From: Euryarchaeota archaeon UBA105
Lineage (GTDB): Archaea > Thermoplasmatota > Poseidoniia > Poseidoniales > Thalassarchaeaceae
DNA: 9,140 nt
Assembly (NCBI GenBank): GCA_002496905.1
Contig: DALV01000078.1
Span: 1 to 9,140, forward strand
Direction: 5' to 3'
Part shown: positions 1 through 5,906 of the stretch, one piece after another
Layout of the letters: each line of letters opens with the position of its first letter
Position numbering within the stretch: the stretch's first letter is position 1
Made by a program: the position numbers and the translations under genes
The notes under the pieces: model-generated
Told to the model about the DNA's origin: nothing
Databases searched by the model: none
Seen by the model: only the letters and a program-made list of their open reading frames with translations

Positions 1-1
1 G

Positions 2-91
2 GAGAAATTGGAGGTTCGTCATCACGCTCAAATAGGGAGAGCAGGTCGGCGAGGCACTTCAGTAGGGGGTAAAGAGCATGTCAGCACGTAA
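2..91 (+). CDS. Possible 3' end of an upstream ORF (partial, unrecognised)
   Basis: One forward frame is open from the window edge to a TAA at 89-91 and would give about 29 basic residues containing GRAGRRGTSVGGK. It would overlap the L11 start by 14 bases. I do not recognise it, and it is too short to judge. A second forward frame is open from base 1 to a TAA at 70-72, just at the L11 Shine-Dalgarno, so it is equally possible as the end of an upstream gene. Neither frame looks like the N-terminal domain of L11 or the KOW domain of NusG, which often lies nearby in archaea. It may be only leader sequence. Confidence 0.15.
   Translation, partial: EKLEVRHHAQIGRAGRRGTSVGGKEHVST
64..70 (+). promoter_or_regulatory. 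Shine-Dalgarno of the short L11 gene
   Basis: AGGGGGT lies seven bases before the ATG at 78. It matters because it supports 78 as a true start rather than an internal methionine of a longer L11. In-frame TAG codons at 33-35 and 63-65 exclude extension upstream in this frame. Confidence 0.6.
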
Positions 92-356
92 TGAAACACC
101 TCATATGATTCTGCAGACCCTCGGTCAGAAGAAGTGTAATGGAAGCTGGGATGCATCCACTGAGAACCTATCAATGGACCAAGTTAAGCAGGTTGCTGAG
201 AAGCAGAAAGACCGCTTGACCGGTGCAACACTATACGCGCGCTCGCGTGAGGTTATGGGAACCTGCGTGGCAATGCGTGTTAAGGTCGAAGGTATGGAGC
301 CAAAGGCCGCATTAATAGCAATGAAAGAAGGGAGATTCGACGAGCATTTTGAGTGA
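78..356 (+). CDS. rpl11: Large-subunit ribosomal protein uL11, C-terminal domain only
   Basis: The 92 residues match the C-terminal half of archaeal L11. A linker-like stretch (TPHMILQTLG, residues 8-17) aligns with the family's TSALIKKELG region. It is followed by LSMDQVKQVAEKQKDRL, then EVMGTCVAMRVKVEG (about 58-72), and an acidic end with EGRFDEHFE. Archaeal L11 is normally about 155-165 residues. Here the whole N-terminal domain, about 65 residues, is absent. The C-terminal domain binds the GTPase-associated region of 23S rRNA; the N-terminal domain contacts elongation factors and the stalk base. The start is set by a good Shine-Dalgarno at 64-70 and in-frame upstream stops. Position directly before L1-L10-L12 confirms identity. 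A frameshift or assembly error is possible, but bases 1-77 show no L11-like sequence in any frame. Confidence 0.85.
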   Translation: MSARNETPHMILQTLGQKKCNGSWDASTENLSMDQVKQVAEKQKDRLTGATLYARSREVMGTCVAMRVKVEGMEPKAALIAMKEGRFDEHFE

Positions 357-397
357 AGAATCACGAATTGCGGGAGAGGGAAACCTCGCTGACCGCA

Positions 398-404
398 GAG
401 GTGA
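398..404 (+). promoter_or_regulatory. Shine-Dalgarno fixing the L1 start
   Basis: GAGGTGA ends five bases before the ATG at 410 and matches the archaeal anti-Shine-Dalgarno (complement AGGAGGTGATCC). It favours ATG 410 over the GTG at 353, which overlaps the L11 stop and would add 19 unconserved residues. Confidence 0.75.
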
Positions 405-409
405 GGAAT

Positions 410-1054
410 ATGAGAGAAAATATCCAAACAGCAATTGAAGAAGCATTGAACGACGCTCCTGAGCGTAAGTTCATCGAGACCATTGAGTTTTCATTTAACT
501 TGAAAGACATCGATTTGAAGAACCCTGCAAACCGTGTCCAGGAGGAAATTAGACTTCCTGCTGGCCGTGGAAAGCCAGTCAAGATAGCCATGTTCGCAGG
601 TGGCGAAATGGCAACTAAGGCCAGAGCTGCTGGAATTGATATCATCGACCCTTCAACAATCGAGGATCTTGGCGGTAACCGTCAGCAGGCTCGTAAGTTG
701 GCGAATAGTGTCGATTTCTTCCTAGCAGAGATTCCGCACATGGGAACCGTTGGTCGATTCCTCGGTGTAGTTCTCGGTCCTCGTGGTAAGATGCCACGAC
801 CTGTTCCACCTACACTGGACCCTGCAATGGTTGCAGCCGGTCTGAAAGATACTGCAATCGTTCGTTCAAGAGACAATATGACCTTCCACACCCCAATGGG
901 TTCTCGAGAGCAAAGTCTCGATGATTTGACTAACAATGCTATGGCAATCTGGACTCGAGTAACTGGAAAGTTAGAGCGTGGTGTTGGAAATATTCGCTCT
1001 TGCTACATCAAGACCTCAATGGGTCCTTCGATTAAGGTCGAGGTGATTGAATGA
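410..1054 (+). CDS. rpl1: Large-subunit ribosomal protein uL1
   Basis: With the start at ATG 410 this is a 214-residue protein, the usual archaeal L1 length (about 210-220). L1 forms the mobile L1 stalk at the ribosomal E site and binds 23S rRNA helices 76-78. In several archaea and bacteria it also represses its own operon by binding the mRNA. The N-terminus reads MRENIQTAIEEALNDAPERK as in archaeal homologues. The hallmark LGPRGKMPRPVP lies in the central domain II, and the C-terminal RNA-binding motif appears as TSMGPSIKVEVIE. The stop overlaps the L10 ATG (ATGA at 1051-1054), and the L10 Shine-Dalgarno sits inside the last L1 codons, so the two genes should be translationally coupled. A longer GTG start at 353 is open but lacks a comparable ribosome binding site. 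Confidence 0.96.
   Translation: MRENIQTAIEEALNDAPERKFIETIEFSFNLKDIDLKNPANRVQEEIRLPAGRGKPVKIAMFAGGEMATKARAAGIDIIDPSTIEDLGGNRQQARKLANSVDFFLAEIPHMGTVGRFLGVVLGPRGKMPRPVPPTLDPAMVAAGLKDTAIVRSRDNMTFHTPMGSREQSLDDLTNNAMAIWTRVTGKLERGVGNIRSCYIKTSMGPSIKVEVIE
453..466 (+). other. Small hairpin in the early L1 coding region
   Basis: ACGCTC and GAGCGT form a perfect six-base inverted repeat with two bases between, 43 bases into L1. In Methanococcus, L1 represses its operon by binding a structured site about 30 bases inside its own gene, so the location is suggestive. I cannot see the specific L1-site internal loop here, so this may be chance. Confidence 0.2.
1040..1047 (+). promoter_or_regulatory. Shine-Dalgarno of L10 within the L1 gene
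   Basis: GAGGTGAT is a full eight-base match to the expected archaeal anti-Shine-Dalgarno. It encodes part of the L1 C-terminus (EVI) and ends three bases before the L10 ATG at 1051. Confidence 0.75.
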
Positions 1055-2076
1055 TCCAGCCAAAGGTTGCTTCTTGGAAGCGAGACCGTGTTGGTGAACT
1101 CGCTGCAATCCTAACTTCCGATGGGGTTCTTGGGATTGTCGACATTGGCGGAGTACCCGCCAAGAACATGCTAAGCATGCGCGATGATTTGCGAAGCAGT
1201 CTATCGATTACAATGGCAAAGAAGACCTTGATGCGCCTGGCGTGGGAACAAACCGGACGATCGATGGAAGATCTAGAATCACTGCTTGAAGATGCAGTAC
1301 AACCTGCTATCGTTCACACTACTTCGATGAATGCTTTCCAACTGTACTCCGAATTGGAGAAGACCAAACAAGGCCGTGCAGCCAAAGAAGGCGAAGTTGC
1401 TCCAATGGATATTGTTGTCGAGCAAGGGCCTACTGAATTCGGTCCTGGTCCAATCGTTGGTGAATTCAACGCTGTTGGCATCCCAGCAAAAATCGACAAA
1501 GGTAAGGTCGCAATTCAGAAGACTACTACGGTTGTCAACAAAGGTGAGCCGATTTCCGCGGATCTCGGTATCATGCTTTCCAAACTCAACATCAACCCAA
1601 TTGAGATTGGAATTATTCTAACAGGAGCGATTGAGGAAGGATTCCTGTTCCAAGCCGATTCTCTAGACTTAGACAAGGATGGATTCCGAACCGACATCAT
1701 CACTGCGACTTCAGGCGCATTCAACCTCGCTTGCAACATTCGCTGGTTCTCTTCACAGACAATGCCAACCTTACTCGCGAAGGCGAGTGGTGAGGCAACA
1801 TCTGTCGCTGTGGAAGCTGGTATCGCCAACGATGCCACAATTCCACTATTCATTTCACGTGCGAACGCACGTGCGCTGGCCCTAGCGGGTCGGCTAGATT
1901 CCTCTGCGCTTGATGACGAGTTGGCGGCGGCACTAGGTGCTGCTGCTAGCGTCGCTGAGAGCGCTCCTGCCGCAACCTCCGATGCTGCAGAATCTGCCGA
2001 GGAAGCCTCGGCTGAAGAGGAAGAGGAGGAAGAAGAAGACGCTGGGTTCGGTGGACTTGGCGACCTCTTCGGCTGA
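1051..2076 (+). CDS. rpl10: Large-subunit ribosomal protein uL10 (stalk base, P0)
   Basis: This 341-residue protein is the archaeal P0/L10 that anchors L12 dimers to the ribosome and forms the GTPase-associated stalk. The N-terminal rRNA-binding domain (about 1-100) contains SWKRDRVGELAAILTSDGVLGIVDI and the basic AKKTLMRLAWEQTG. The archaeal/eukaryal insertion domain follows at about 110-190, with GPTEFGPGPIVGEFNAVGIP and KTTTVVNKGEPI. A helical spine for binding L12 lies around 230-300. A long Ala/Glu hinge then ends in the factor-binding tail GFGGLGDLFG, closely similar to the tail of L12. Length is typical for archaea, where bacterial L10 is about 165. It overlaps L1 by four bases and is followed after 20 bases by L12. 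Confidence 0.97.
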   Translation: MIQPKVASWKRDRVGELAAILTSDGVLGIVDIGGVPAKNMLSMRDDLRSSLSITMAKKTLMRLAWEQTGRSMEDLESLLEDAVQPAIVHTTSMNAFQLYSELEKTKQGRAAKEGEVAPMDIVVEQGPTEFGPGPIVGEFNAVGIPAKIDKGKVAIQKTTTVVNKGEPISADLGIMLSKLNINPIEIGIILTGAIEEGFLFQADSLDLDKDGFRTDIITATSGAFNLACNIRWFSSQTMPTLLAKASGEATSVAVEAGIANDATIPLFISRANARALALAGRLDSSALDDELAAALGAAASVAESAPAATSDAAESAEEASAEEEEEEEEDAGFGGLGDLFG

Positions 2077-2084
2077 AAAAAAAT

Positions 2085-2090
2085 AGGTGA
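2085..2090 (+). promoter_or_regulatory. Shine-Dalgarno of L12
   Basis: AGGTGA ends six bases before ATG 2097, in the 20-base A-rich gap after the L10 stop. A strong independent site suits a protein made in several copies per ribosome. Confidence 0.65.
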
Positions 2091-2096
2091 GAAAAA

Positions 2097-2405
2097 ATGG
2101 AATACGTATATGCTGCAATGCTACTGCACTCCGCAGAGAAGAATATCGATGAAGACGGCGTTAGCTCAGTTTTGAGCGCTGCTGGTGTTGAGGTCGACGG
2201 TGCCCGAGTAAAGGCACTTGTCACATCCCTCGGCGATGTTGACATCGGGGAAGCGATGGCTACTGCCGTCGCTGCGCCTGCTGCTGCGCCAGCTGCTGCT
2301 GGTGGTGGTGGAGACGCTGCTCCTGCTGCTGAGGAAGCACCAGCTGAGGAAGAAGAAGAGGAAGAAGCCGGTGGCTTCGAAGGCCTCGGATCCCTCTTCG
2401 GTTGA
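2097..2405 (+). CDS. rpl12: Ribosomal protein P1/L12 (acidic stalk protein)
   Basis: The 102 residues are a textbook archaeal P1-type L12, unrelated in fold to bacterial L7/L12. The N-terminal dimerisation helices (1-58) begin MEYVYAAMLLHSAEKNIDED and continue through AAGVEVDGARVKALV. An Ala/Gly hinge (about 59-78) and a Glu-rich segment (about 79-90) follow, with the terminal factor-binding tail GFEGLGSLFG at the end. It binds the spine of L10 as dimers and recruits aEF1A and aEF2. It is the last gene of the stalk operon; the next gene is convergent. The alanine and glutamate tracts are encoded by GCT- and GAA-rich low-complexity DNA, which produces spurious long ORFs on the opposite strand. 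Confidence 0.97.
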   Translation: MEYVYAAMLLHSAEKNIDEDGVSSVLSAAGVEVDGARVKALVTSLGDVDIGEAMATAVAAPAAAPAAAGGGGDAAPAAEEAPAEEEEEEEAGGFEGLGSLFG

Positions 2406-2540
2406 AGCGAATAGCAAGTTAACACACACCCTGCGAACACCGCTTAGCGGTGGCTATCAGGTCGTGCGGATGCTGGCCGCTTGTAAGGGCGGACGCCGAG
2501 AGACAGCTCACCCTTCTCTTGTCCAGACTGCGCAATAACA
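2406..2540. other. Convergent intergenic region with hairpins
   Basis: These 135 bases separate the end of L12 from the end of the GTPase gene. They hold a perfect hairpin at 2438-2452 and a second potential one at 2477-2492 (CCGCTT, loop GTAA, GGGCGG) with two G-T wobbles and a GNRA-type loop. A pyrimidine-rich run (CCCTTCTCTTGTCC) follows at 2511-2524. It probably carries the 3' ends of both transcripts. I see no tRNA, C/D-box or other known RNA signature. Confidence 0.5.
2438..2452. terminator. Hairpin after the stalk operon, possible terminator or 3' end structure
   Basis: CACCGC and GCGGTG form a perfect six-base stem around the loop TTA. Flanking ATAGC (2411-2415) and GCTAT (2453-2457) could extend it with a large one-sided bulge. 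There is no T-run directly after it. Archaeal termination usually relies on T-rich tracts, so the nearest candidate is the pyrimidine-rich run at 2511-2524. Confidence 0.35.
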
Positions 2541-3827
2541 TCACGACTTGGCGTGAATTCGTATCACGTCGCCGTTTTGGACCTCGTGATCTGCACCGAT
2601 TACACGTCCACTACGAGCGTCTGTAGCTCGAATGAAACCATCTCCAAGGTCACTATGAACTGCGTATGCTAATCCCTTCGCTGATGTACCCTCAGGAATT
2701 AGAATTGCATCTGGGAGAACATTACCATCGCCATCTACCCAATGAGTTTCATCTTGTACAGGATAGGCGACCCTTCTGTCGAGTCTGTCGAATACAATAT
2801 CTCCAACAAGTCCAACCAATCCTCCTCCTGACCATTTTGCAAGCGACTCGCCAATTGAGGAAAGTGCATTCCTTTGCGCTTTAGATAAATTAGACTCGCC
2901 TTCTTCGGTGACGGTGAATCCTTCTCCTCCGGGTCTGTGTTGAATTAATCCAGCAGCACTGGCCCTGCTTAGTGCAAGTTCTGCCTCTGCACTCGTGGGA
3001 ATCAGTATTCCTCCAGATGCAGTAATCATTTCCTCAAGTTGATTCCACGAACCTTCTTCTGCTCTATCGGCTTTATTTGCTGCAATACAAATTGGGAATA
3101 ATCCTGTTCTGATTGTTTTCGCCAATGTTGTCAACTCTTCTTCACCCCAAGACCACGGTACACCGGCATCGGGGTGCTGAGATGATACTTCGAAAATGCC
3201 GGCAGAGACATGGGATTCATTGGCTCCAATTCCGCTTAACTGATCTAACAGATATGTTACTAGGGCCTTATCGCCTTCTGATTGGACACGGCGTGCGCCT
3301 CTTTGCCAACTCGATTCGATTATGCCACGAATCCAAGCATCTAACTCGCCTAGGAGGAACTCATGCTCTTCTACAGGGCTAGAACCACCTTCTCCTACTG
3401 GATTGCCCTCCAAATCCGTTGAACCTGAAACGTCAACAACTTGGATTAGAGCGTCGCAGCGGGCTAAATCAGACAAGAATTGGTTTCCTCGGCCTCGCCC
3501 CTCATGAGCACCTGGTACCAACCCTGCCACATCCACTAATGTGACTGGAACTAGTCGATTGTGCCCAACGCAAGAACCAGTATTTGGAGAACATATGCTA
3601 CCCTTTCGTGGGTCATCTGCTGATATTGATTCAAGTCTTCCATCAGTCTCACGTTTCGCTCTAAGTGCCGAGCAAGCACATGGTTCTCTTAGTGGAATCC
3701 ATGCCACCCCTACATTTGGATCAATTGTTGTAAATGGGTAATTCGCAATATCAACAGGGGTTTGAGTTAGAGCGGAAAAAGTTGTTGATTTCCCAACGTT
3801 CGGCTTACCGACTAGGCCTATCCTCAT
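2541..3827 (-). CDS. ychF: YchF/OLA1-like Obg-family GTPase with TGS domain
   Basis: This 428-residue P-loop NTPase belongs to the archaeal branch of the YchF group, translation-associated and ribosome-binding proteins. G1 is GKPNVGKST (7-15) and switch I includes NYPFTTIDPNVG (29-40). G3 is DVAGL (99-103), followed by the typical VPGAHEGRGRGNQFL. G4 is NKAD (251-254); having NKxD suggests guanine preference, whereas human OLA1 has a changed G4 and prefers ATP. A helical segment lies between G3 and G4, and the C-terminal TGS domain covers about 350-428, ending NGDVIRIHAKS. Cysteines 50, 52, 79 and 86 sit between switch I and G3. Archaeal homologues as I recall them have a similar CxC...C...C cluster but about 20 fewer residues within it. 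The start ATG at 3827 has GGAAGGG upstream. It converges on L12. Confidence 0.9.
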   Translation of the reverse strand: MRIGLVGKPNVGKSTTFSALTQTPVDIANYPFTTIDPNVGVAWIPLREPCACSALRAKRETDGRLESISADDPRKGSICSPNTGSCVGHNRLVPVTLVDVAGLVPGAHEGRGRGNQFLSDLARCDALIQVVDVSGSTDLEGNPVGEGGSSPVEEHEFLLGELDAWIRGIIESSWQRGARRVQSEGDKALVTYLLDQLSGIGANESHVSAGIFEVSSQHPDAGVPWSWGEEELTTLAKTIRTGLFPICIAANKADRAEEGSWNQLEEMITASGGILIPTSAEAELALSRASAAGLIQHRPGGEGFTVTEEGESNLSKAQRNALSSIGESLAKWSGGGLVGLVGDIVFDRLDRRVAYPVQDETHWVDGDGNVLPDAILIPEGTSAKGLAYAVHSDLGDGFIRATDARSGRVIGADHEVQNGDVIRIHAKS

Positions 3828-3895
3828 GTCTTACCCTTCCACTCAACAGGGGTGTTTAGCCCTCAACTTGACGGTGGTGGCTTATTCTGATTTTC
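3828..3895 (-). other. Short intergenic gap before the GTPase gene
   Basis: The 68 bases between the oxidase-like gene and the GTPase gene, both on the minus strand, contain the GTPase ribosome binding site (GGAAGGG, about 3835-3841). A weak A/T-rich element lies near 3880-3888 (AGAATAAG on the minus strand) that could serve as a TATA box. I see no strong terminator. Confidence 0.25.
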
Positions 3896-5548
3896 TTACA
3901 AATCAGTTGCTGAGCCCTTCTCGTCTGATTCGCCTACAGGCACTACCATTGTGTCCATTCCTGCACCGGATGCAAGAATTCTAGAGACACTTGTAGCAGA
4001 TGCGAGGTTGTATCTATCTGCTTCAATAGAGGAGGAAACTTCAGTGTCTTCACCAACAATCTCCCCACGGAATAGACCACTTACCATGTTTAGACAATGT
4101 AGAATCATTGCAACCACAGCGAAGTAGAAGATTACAGAAGCGGCCACTGATAGTTCGTGAGATAGGCTAGATGGATCTTCCACACCAGCATCTAAGAGAG
4201 CCATGTCAATAGCGTTGGAAGTTAGATTGAGCATTAATCCAAGCAATACTGCGGCGCCCATCAACCAAAACGCGGTACGGGCGCGATCCGGAGAAGCCAA
4301 TTGCCGCCCGGTGATTGAAGGATAGAGGACAAGTACTGAACCGAGTGATAGCGGTACCAATACTGCCCATCGACTCATCTCTTCAATTGTCCATGAAAGT
4401 CCGGAGATTGCATTAGTTCCCGATACTGCATCGGTTTGAACAAATAGCGAGCCAACGAATACCGGAATCATTGCTAGCAATCCAAGGTTAATCTCGGCCA
4501 TACCAGCGGTTCCCGGAGAGGAACTATCTCGAATGGTTAGCATAGCATTTGCAACGAAAGCGATTACCGGTACTGATGCAAGCGCCATTAGGAAGGTGAC
4601 TATTACTGTATCATTAGTAGACATAGCCAACTCTCCAGCATCAAGGCCGAATAAATCTGCAACTAGAGTTCCGTGGTTTGCACCGAACGGATTCAATGTG
4701 AACAAGCCCCCCAGAAGTGTTGCACCAACAAGTGTTCTGGACCAAAGCGCATTTCCAGATCCAACACTAGATGCGTACAATACAATTCCAGCAAGTGATA
4801 GGAAGAAGAAGCCGCTTCCCTGAAGCCTATACATCAACCACTGACCATTTCCGTCGTCGATTGCACCGGTTGAAATTGCAGCGATTAGATTGAATGATTC
4901 AGCCATCAATCCTAGTAGAATCAACCATGCTGGCATCGGGATTGAGCCGGCACGATTAGCTAAGGTGAGTAATTGGTTGATGACGATGGCAGAAATTGCC
5001 AAAACATGTATTGCTGTTCCAATAACAAGAACTTTTACTCCAAATATAACTGGATCGTGAGATCCAATTAATGTGACAAAAATCCCACCTGAGTAAAGGA
5101 AGGATACCAAGTTTCCATTCCTTTCACTTGCAAGTCCTGTACCCAATAATTTGGGTAGAATGTGTAGTCCACAGCCGATTAGTGCCATGCTTATGCCACC
5201 AAAGGCGGTAACAGCCTTACCTGTGGCTGCTAGAGTTTCAGCGGTTGGATCGTAACCCCATGCACTGAGTGAATGAAGTGCGGTCGGGTCATGTGCAAGC
5301 CACATCCCCTCGAAGGTGAATAGGGCACCGATCATCATCCATAGAACCGATTGCATAATCCATGCTCTTGCAGCGGAACCTGAACGACCTTCGACCAGGT
5401 CTATTCCCGGGCCCAGGGCTTTCTCAAGCATGAACATCCCCATAGTTCGTGCTACGTCGGAAAATATCCACAATCCTCTGTGGACTAGGACATAGAAAAT
5501 TAGTGCAGAGAGCCAAAATACGGCTAAAGTAGTGAGAATCTCAGACAT
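3896..5548 (-). CDS. Heme-copper oxidase subunit I-like membrane protein lacking canonical heme/copper histidines
   Basis: This 550-residue protein has about 12-13 hydrophobic segments and a soluble acidic C-terminal tail (about 492-550). Several stretches recall oxidase subunit I of the cbb3/NorB side. FGGISMALIGCGLHILPKLLG (about 116-136) resembles helices II-III. NPFGANHG (286-293) resembles the helix VII region, and WTIEEMS (386-392) followed by a YPSITGRQLASPDRARTAFW-type helix resembles helices X-XI. The metal ligands appear lost. The low-spin heme position reads TGK rather than LHT. Where cbb3 enzymes have WTIGHVH it has WTIEEMS. None of the nine histidines forms an HH or HxH pair. ATG 5548 is chosen because GAGGTGAT (5553-5560) precedes it; a GTG at 5557 lies inside that site. 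It overlaps the regulatory end of the small upstream gene. The homology was judged by eye; another polytopic family is possible. Confidence 0.6.
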   Translation of the reverse strand: MSEILTTLAVFWLSALIFYVLVHRGLWIFSDVARTMGMFMLEKALGPGIDLVEGRSGSAARAWIMQSVLWMMIGALFTFEGMWLAHDPTALHSLSAWGYDPTAETLAATGKAVTAFGGISMALIGCGLHILPKLLGTGLASERNGNLVSFLYSGGIFVTLIGSHDPVIFGVKVLVIGTAIHVLAISAIVINQLLTLANRAGSIPMPAWLILLGLMAESFNLIAAISTGAIDDGNGQWLMYRLQGSGFFFLSLAGIVLYASSVGSGNALWSRTLVGATLLGGLFTLNPFGANHGTLVADLFGLDAGELAMSTNDTVIVTFLMALASVPVIAFVANAMLTIRDSSSPGTAGMAEINLGLLAMIPVFVGSLFVQTDAVSGTNAISGLSWTIEEMSRWAVLVPLSLGSVLVLYPSITGRQLASPDRARTAFWLMGAAVLLGLMLNLTSNAIDMALLDAGVEDPSSLSHELSVAASVIFYFAVVAMILHCLNMVSGLFRGEIVGEDTEVSSSIEADRYNLASATSVSRILASGAGMDTMVVPVGESDEKGSATDL

Positions 5549-5552
5549 CACA

Positions 5553-5560
5553 ATCACCTC
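5553..5560 (-). promoter_or_regulatory. Shine-Dalgarno overlapping the upstream stop codon
   Basis: GAGGTGAT on the minus strand fully matches the expected anti-Shine-Dalgarno complement. Its first two bases are the last two of the TGA stop (5559-5561) of the small membrane protein gene, and it ends four bases before ATG 5548. The layout implies translational coupling and sets the start of the oxidase-like gene. Confidence 0.75.
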
Positions 5561-5816
5561 ACTCGCGAGTGACCTCCGTAATCATCGTCGCAATTATCGA
5601 GAAAATTCCGAATACTGCTCCGAGGATGAAGAACCAGATTCCTCCGGTTAGTGAGCCGAAGGTCTCGAAATCGGAAAGAACTGGATAATCTTGTCCTGGA
5701 TACAGGATGCTGTATATCACCATGAAGATTAGAGAGGAGACCAACGCTCCAACAATTACCACCTTCGAAGCTGCAGGTTCGTTCTCGCCTTGTAGGAATC
5801 CGTCATCATTCGTCAT
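5559..5816 (-). CDS. Small two-helix membrane protein, partner of the oxidase-like protein
   Basis: I do not recognise this 85-residue protein. A hydrophilic N-terminus (MTNDDGFLQGENEP) precedes a first membrane helix at about 18-38 (VVIVGALVSSLIFMVIYSIL). A short loop, YPGQDYPVLSDFETFGSLTG, follows. A second helix at about 59-80 (IWFFILGAVFGIFSIIATMI) precedes the charged end TEVTRE. The gene lies directly upstream of the oxidase-like gene, whose Shine-Dalgarno overlaps this stop, so the two proteins are probably made together. A small accessory subunit of the membrane complex is the natural guess. ATG 5816 is preferred over a GTG at 5840, since GGTGTC lies about eight bases before it and the extra residues look random. 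Confidence 0.75.
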   Translation of the reverse strand: MTNDDGFLQGENEPAASKVVIVGALVSSLIFMVIYSILYPGQDYPVLSDFETFGSLTGGIWFFILGAVFGIFSIIATMITEVTRE

Positions 5817-5867
5817 TGAGACACCACTAGCCCACAACACTTCGTGGACGGGTGCACCACTGAAGAT

Positions 5868-5903
5868 TCGCCCTTAAGCATTGGGCGAGGGACGTAGTCC
5901 CTC
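5868..5903. repeat. Two adjacent inverted repeats sharing bases
   Basis: TCGCCC (5868-5873) pairs with GGGCGA (5883-5888) around a nine-base loop. GAGGGAC (5887-5893) pairs with GTCCCTC (5897-5903) around the loop GTA. The two stems share bases 5887-5888. They lie between the RaSEA stop and the start of the membrane operon, both on the minus strand. They may be the RaSEA 3' end structure, or the 9-base loop (TTAAG core) may include a weak TATA element for the membrane operon. Confidence 0.5.
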
Positions 5904-5906
5904 ACA

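Noticed and set aside
1..80. Minus-strand open frame reading ALYPLLKCLADLLSLFE
   Set aside because: It looks protein-like but has a stop at 81-83 and no ATG, GTG or TTG start within the visible part, so no divergent gene can be supported.
353..409. GTG at 353 as the L1 start, overlapping the L11 stop
   Set aside because: The added 19 residues do not resemble L1 N-termini, and a strong Shine-Dalgarno precedes ATG 410.
1946..2440. Long minus-strand ORF (164 aa) and a further forward ORF (2218-2538) over the L10/L12 tails
   Set aside because: They are low-complexity Ser/Ala/Pro or Leu/Lys translations of the GCT- and GAA-rich repeats that encode the Ala/Glu tails of L10 and L12.
2406..2540. 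tRNA or C/D-box RNA in the convergent intergenic region
   Set aside because: No cloverleaf with a T-loop consensus and no RTGATGA/CTGA box pair was found on either strand.
3896..5548. Annotation as a functional cbb3-type cytochrome c oxidase subunit I
   Set aside because: No HH or HxH histidine pairs are present and the expected ligand positions read TGK and WTIEEMS, so catalytic oxidase activity is not supported.
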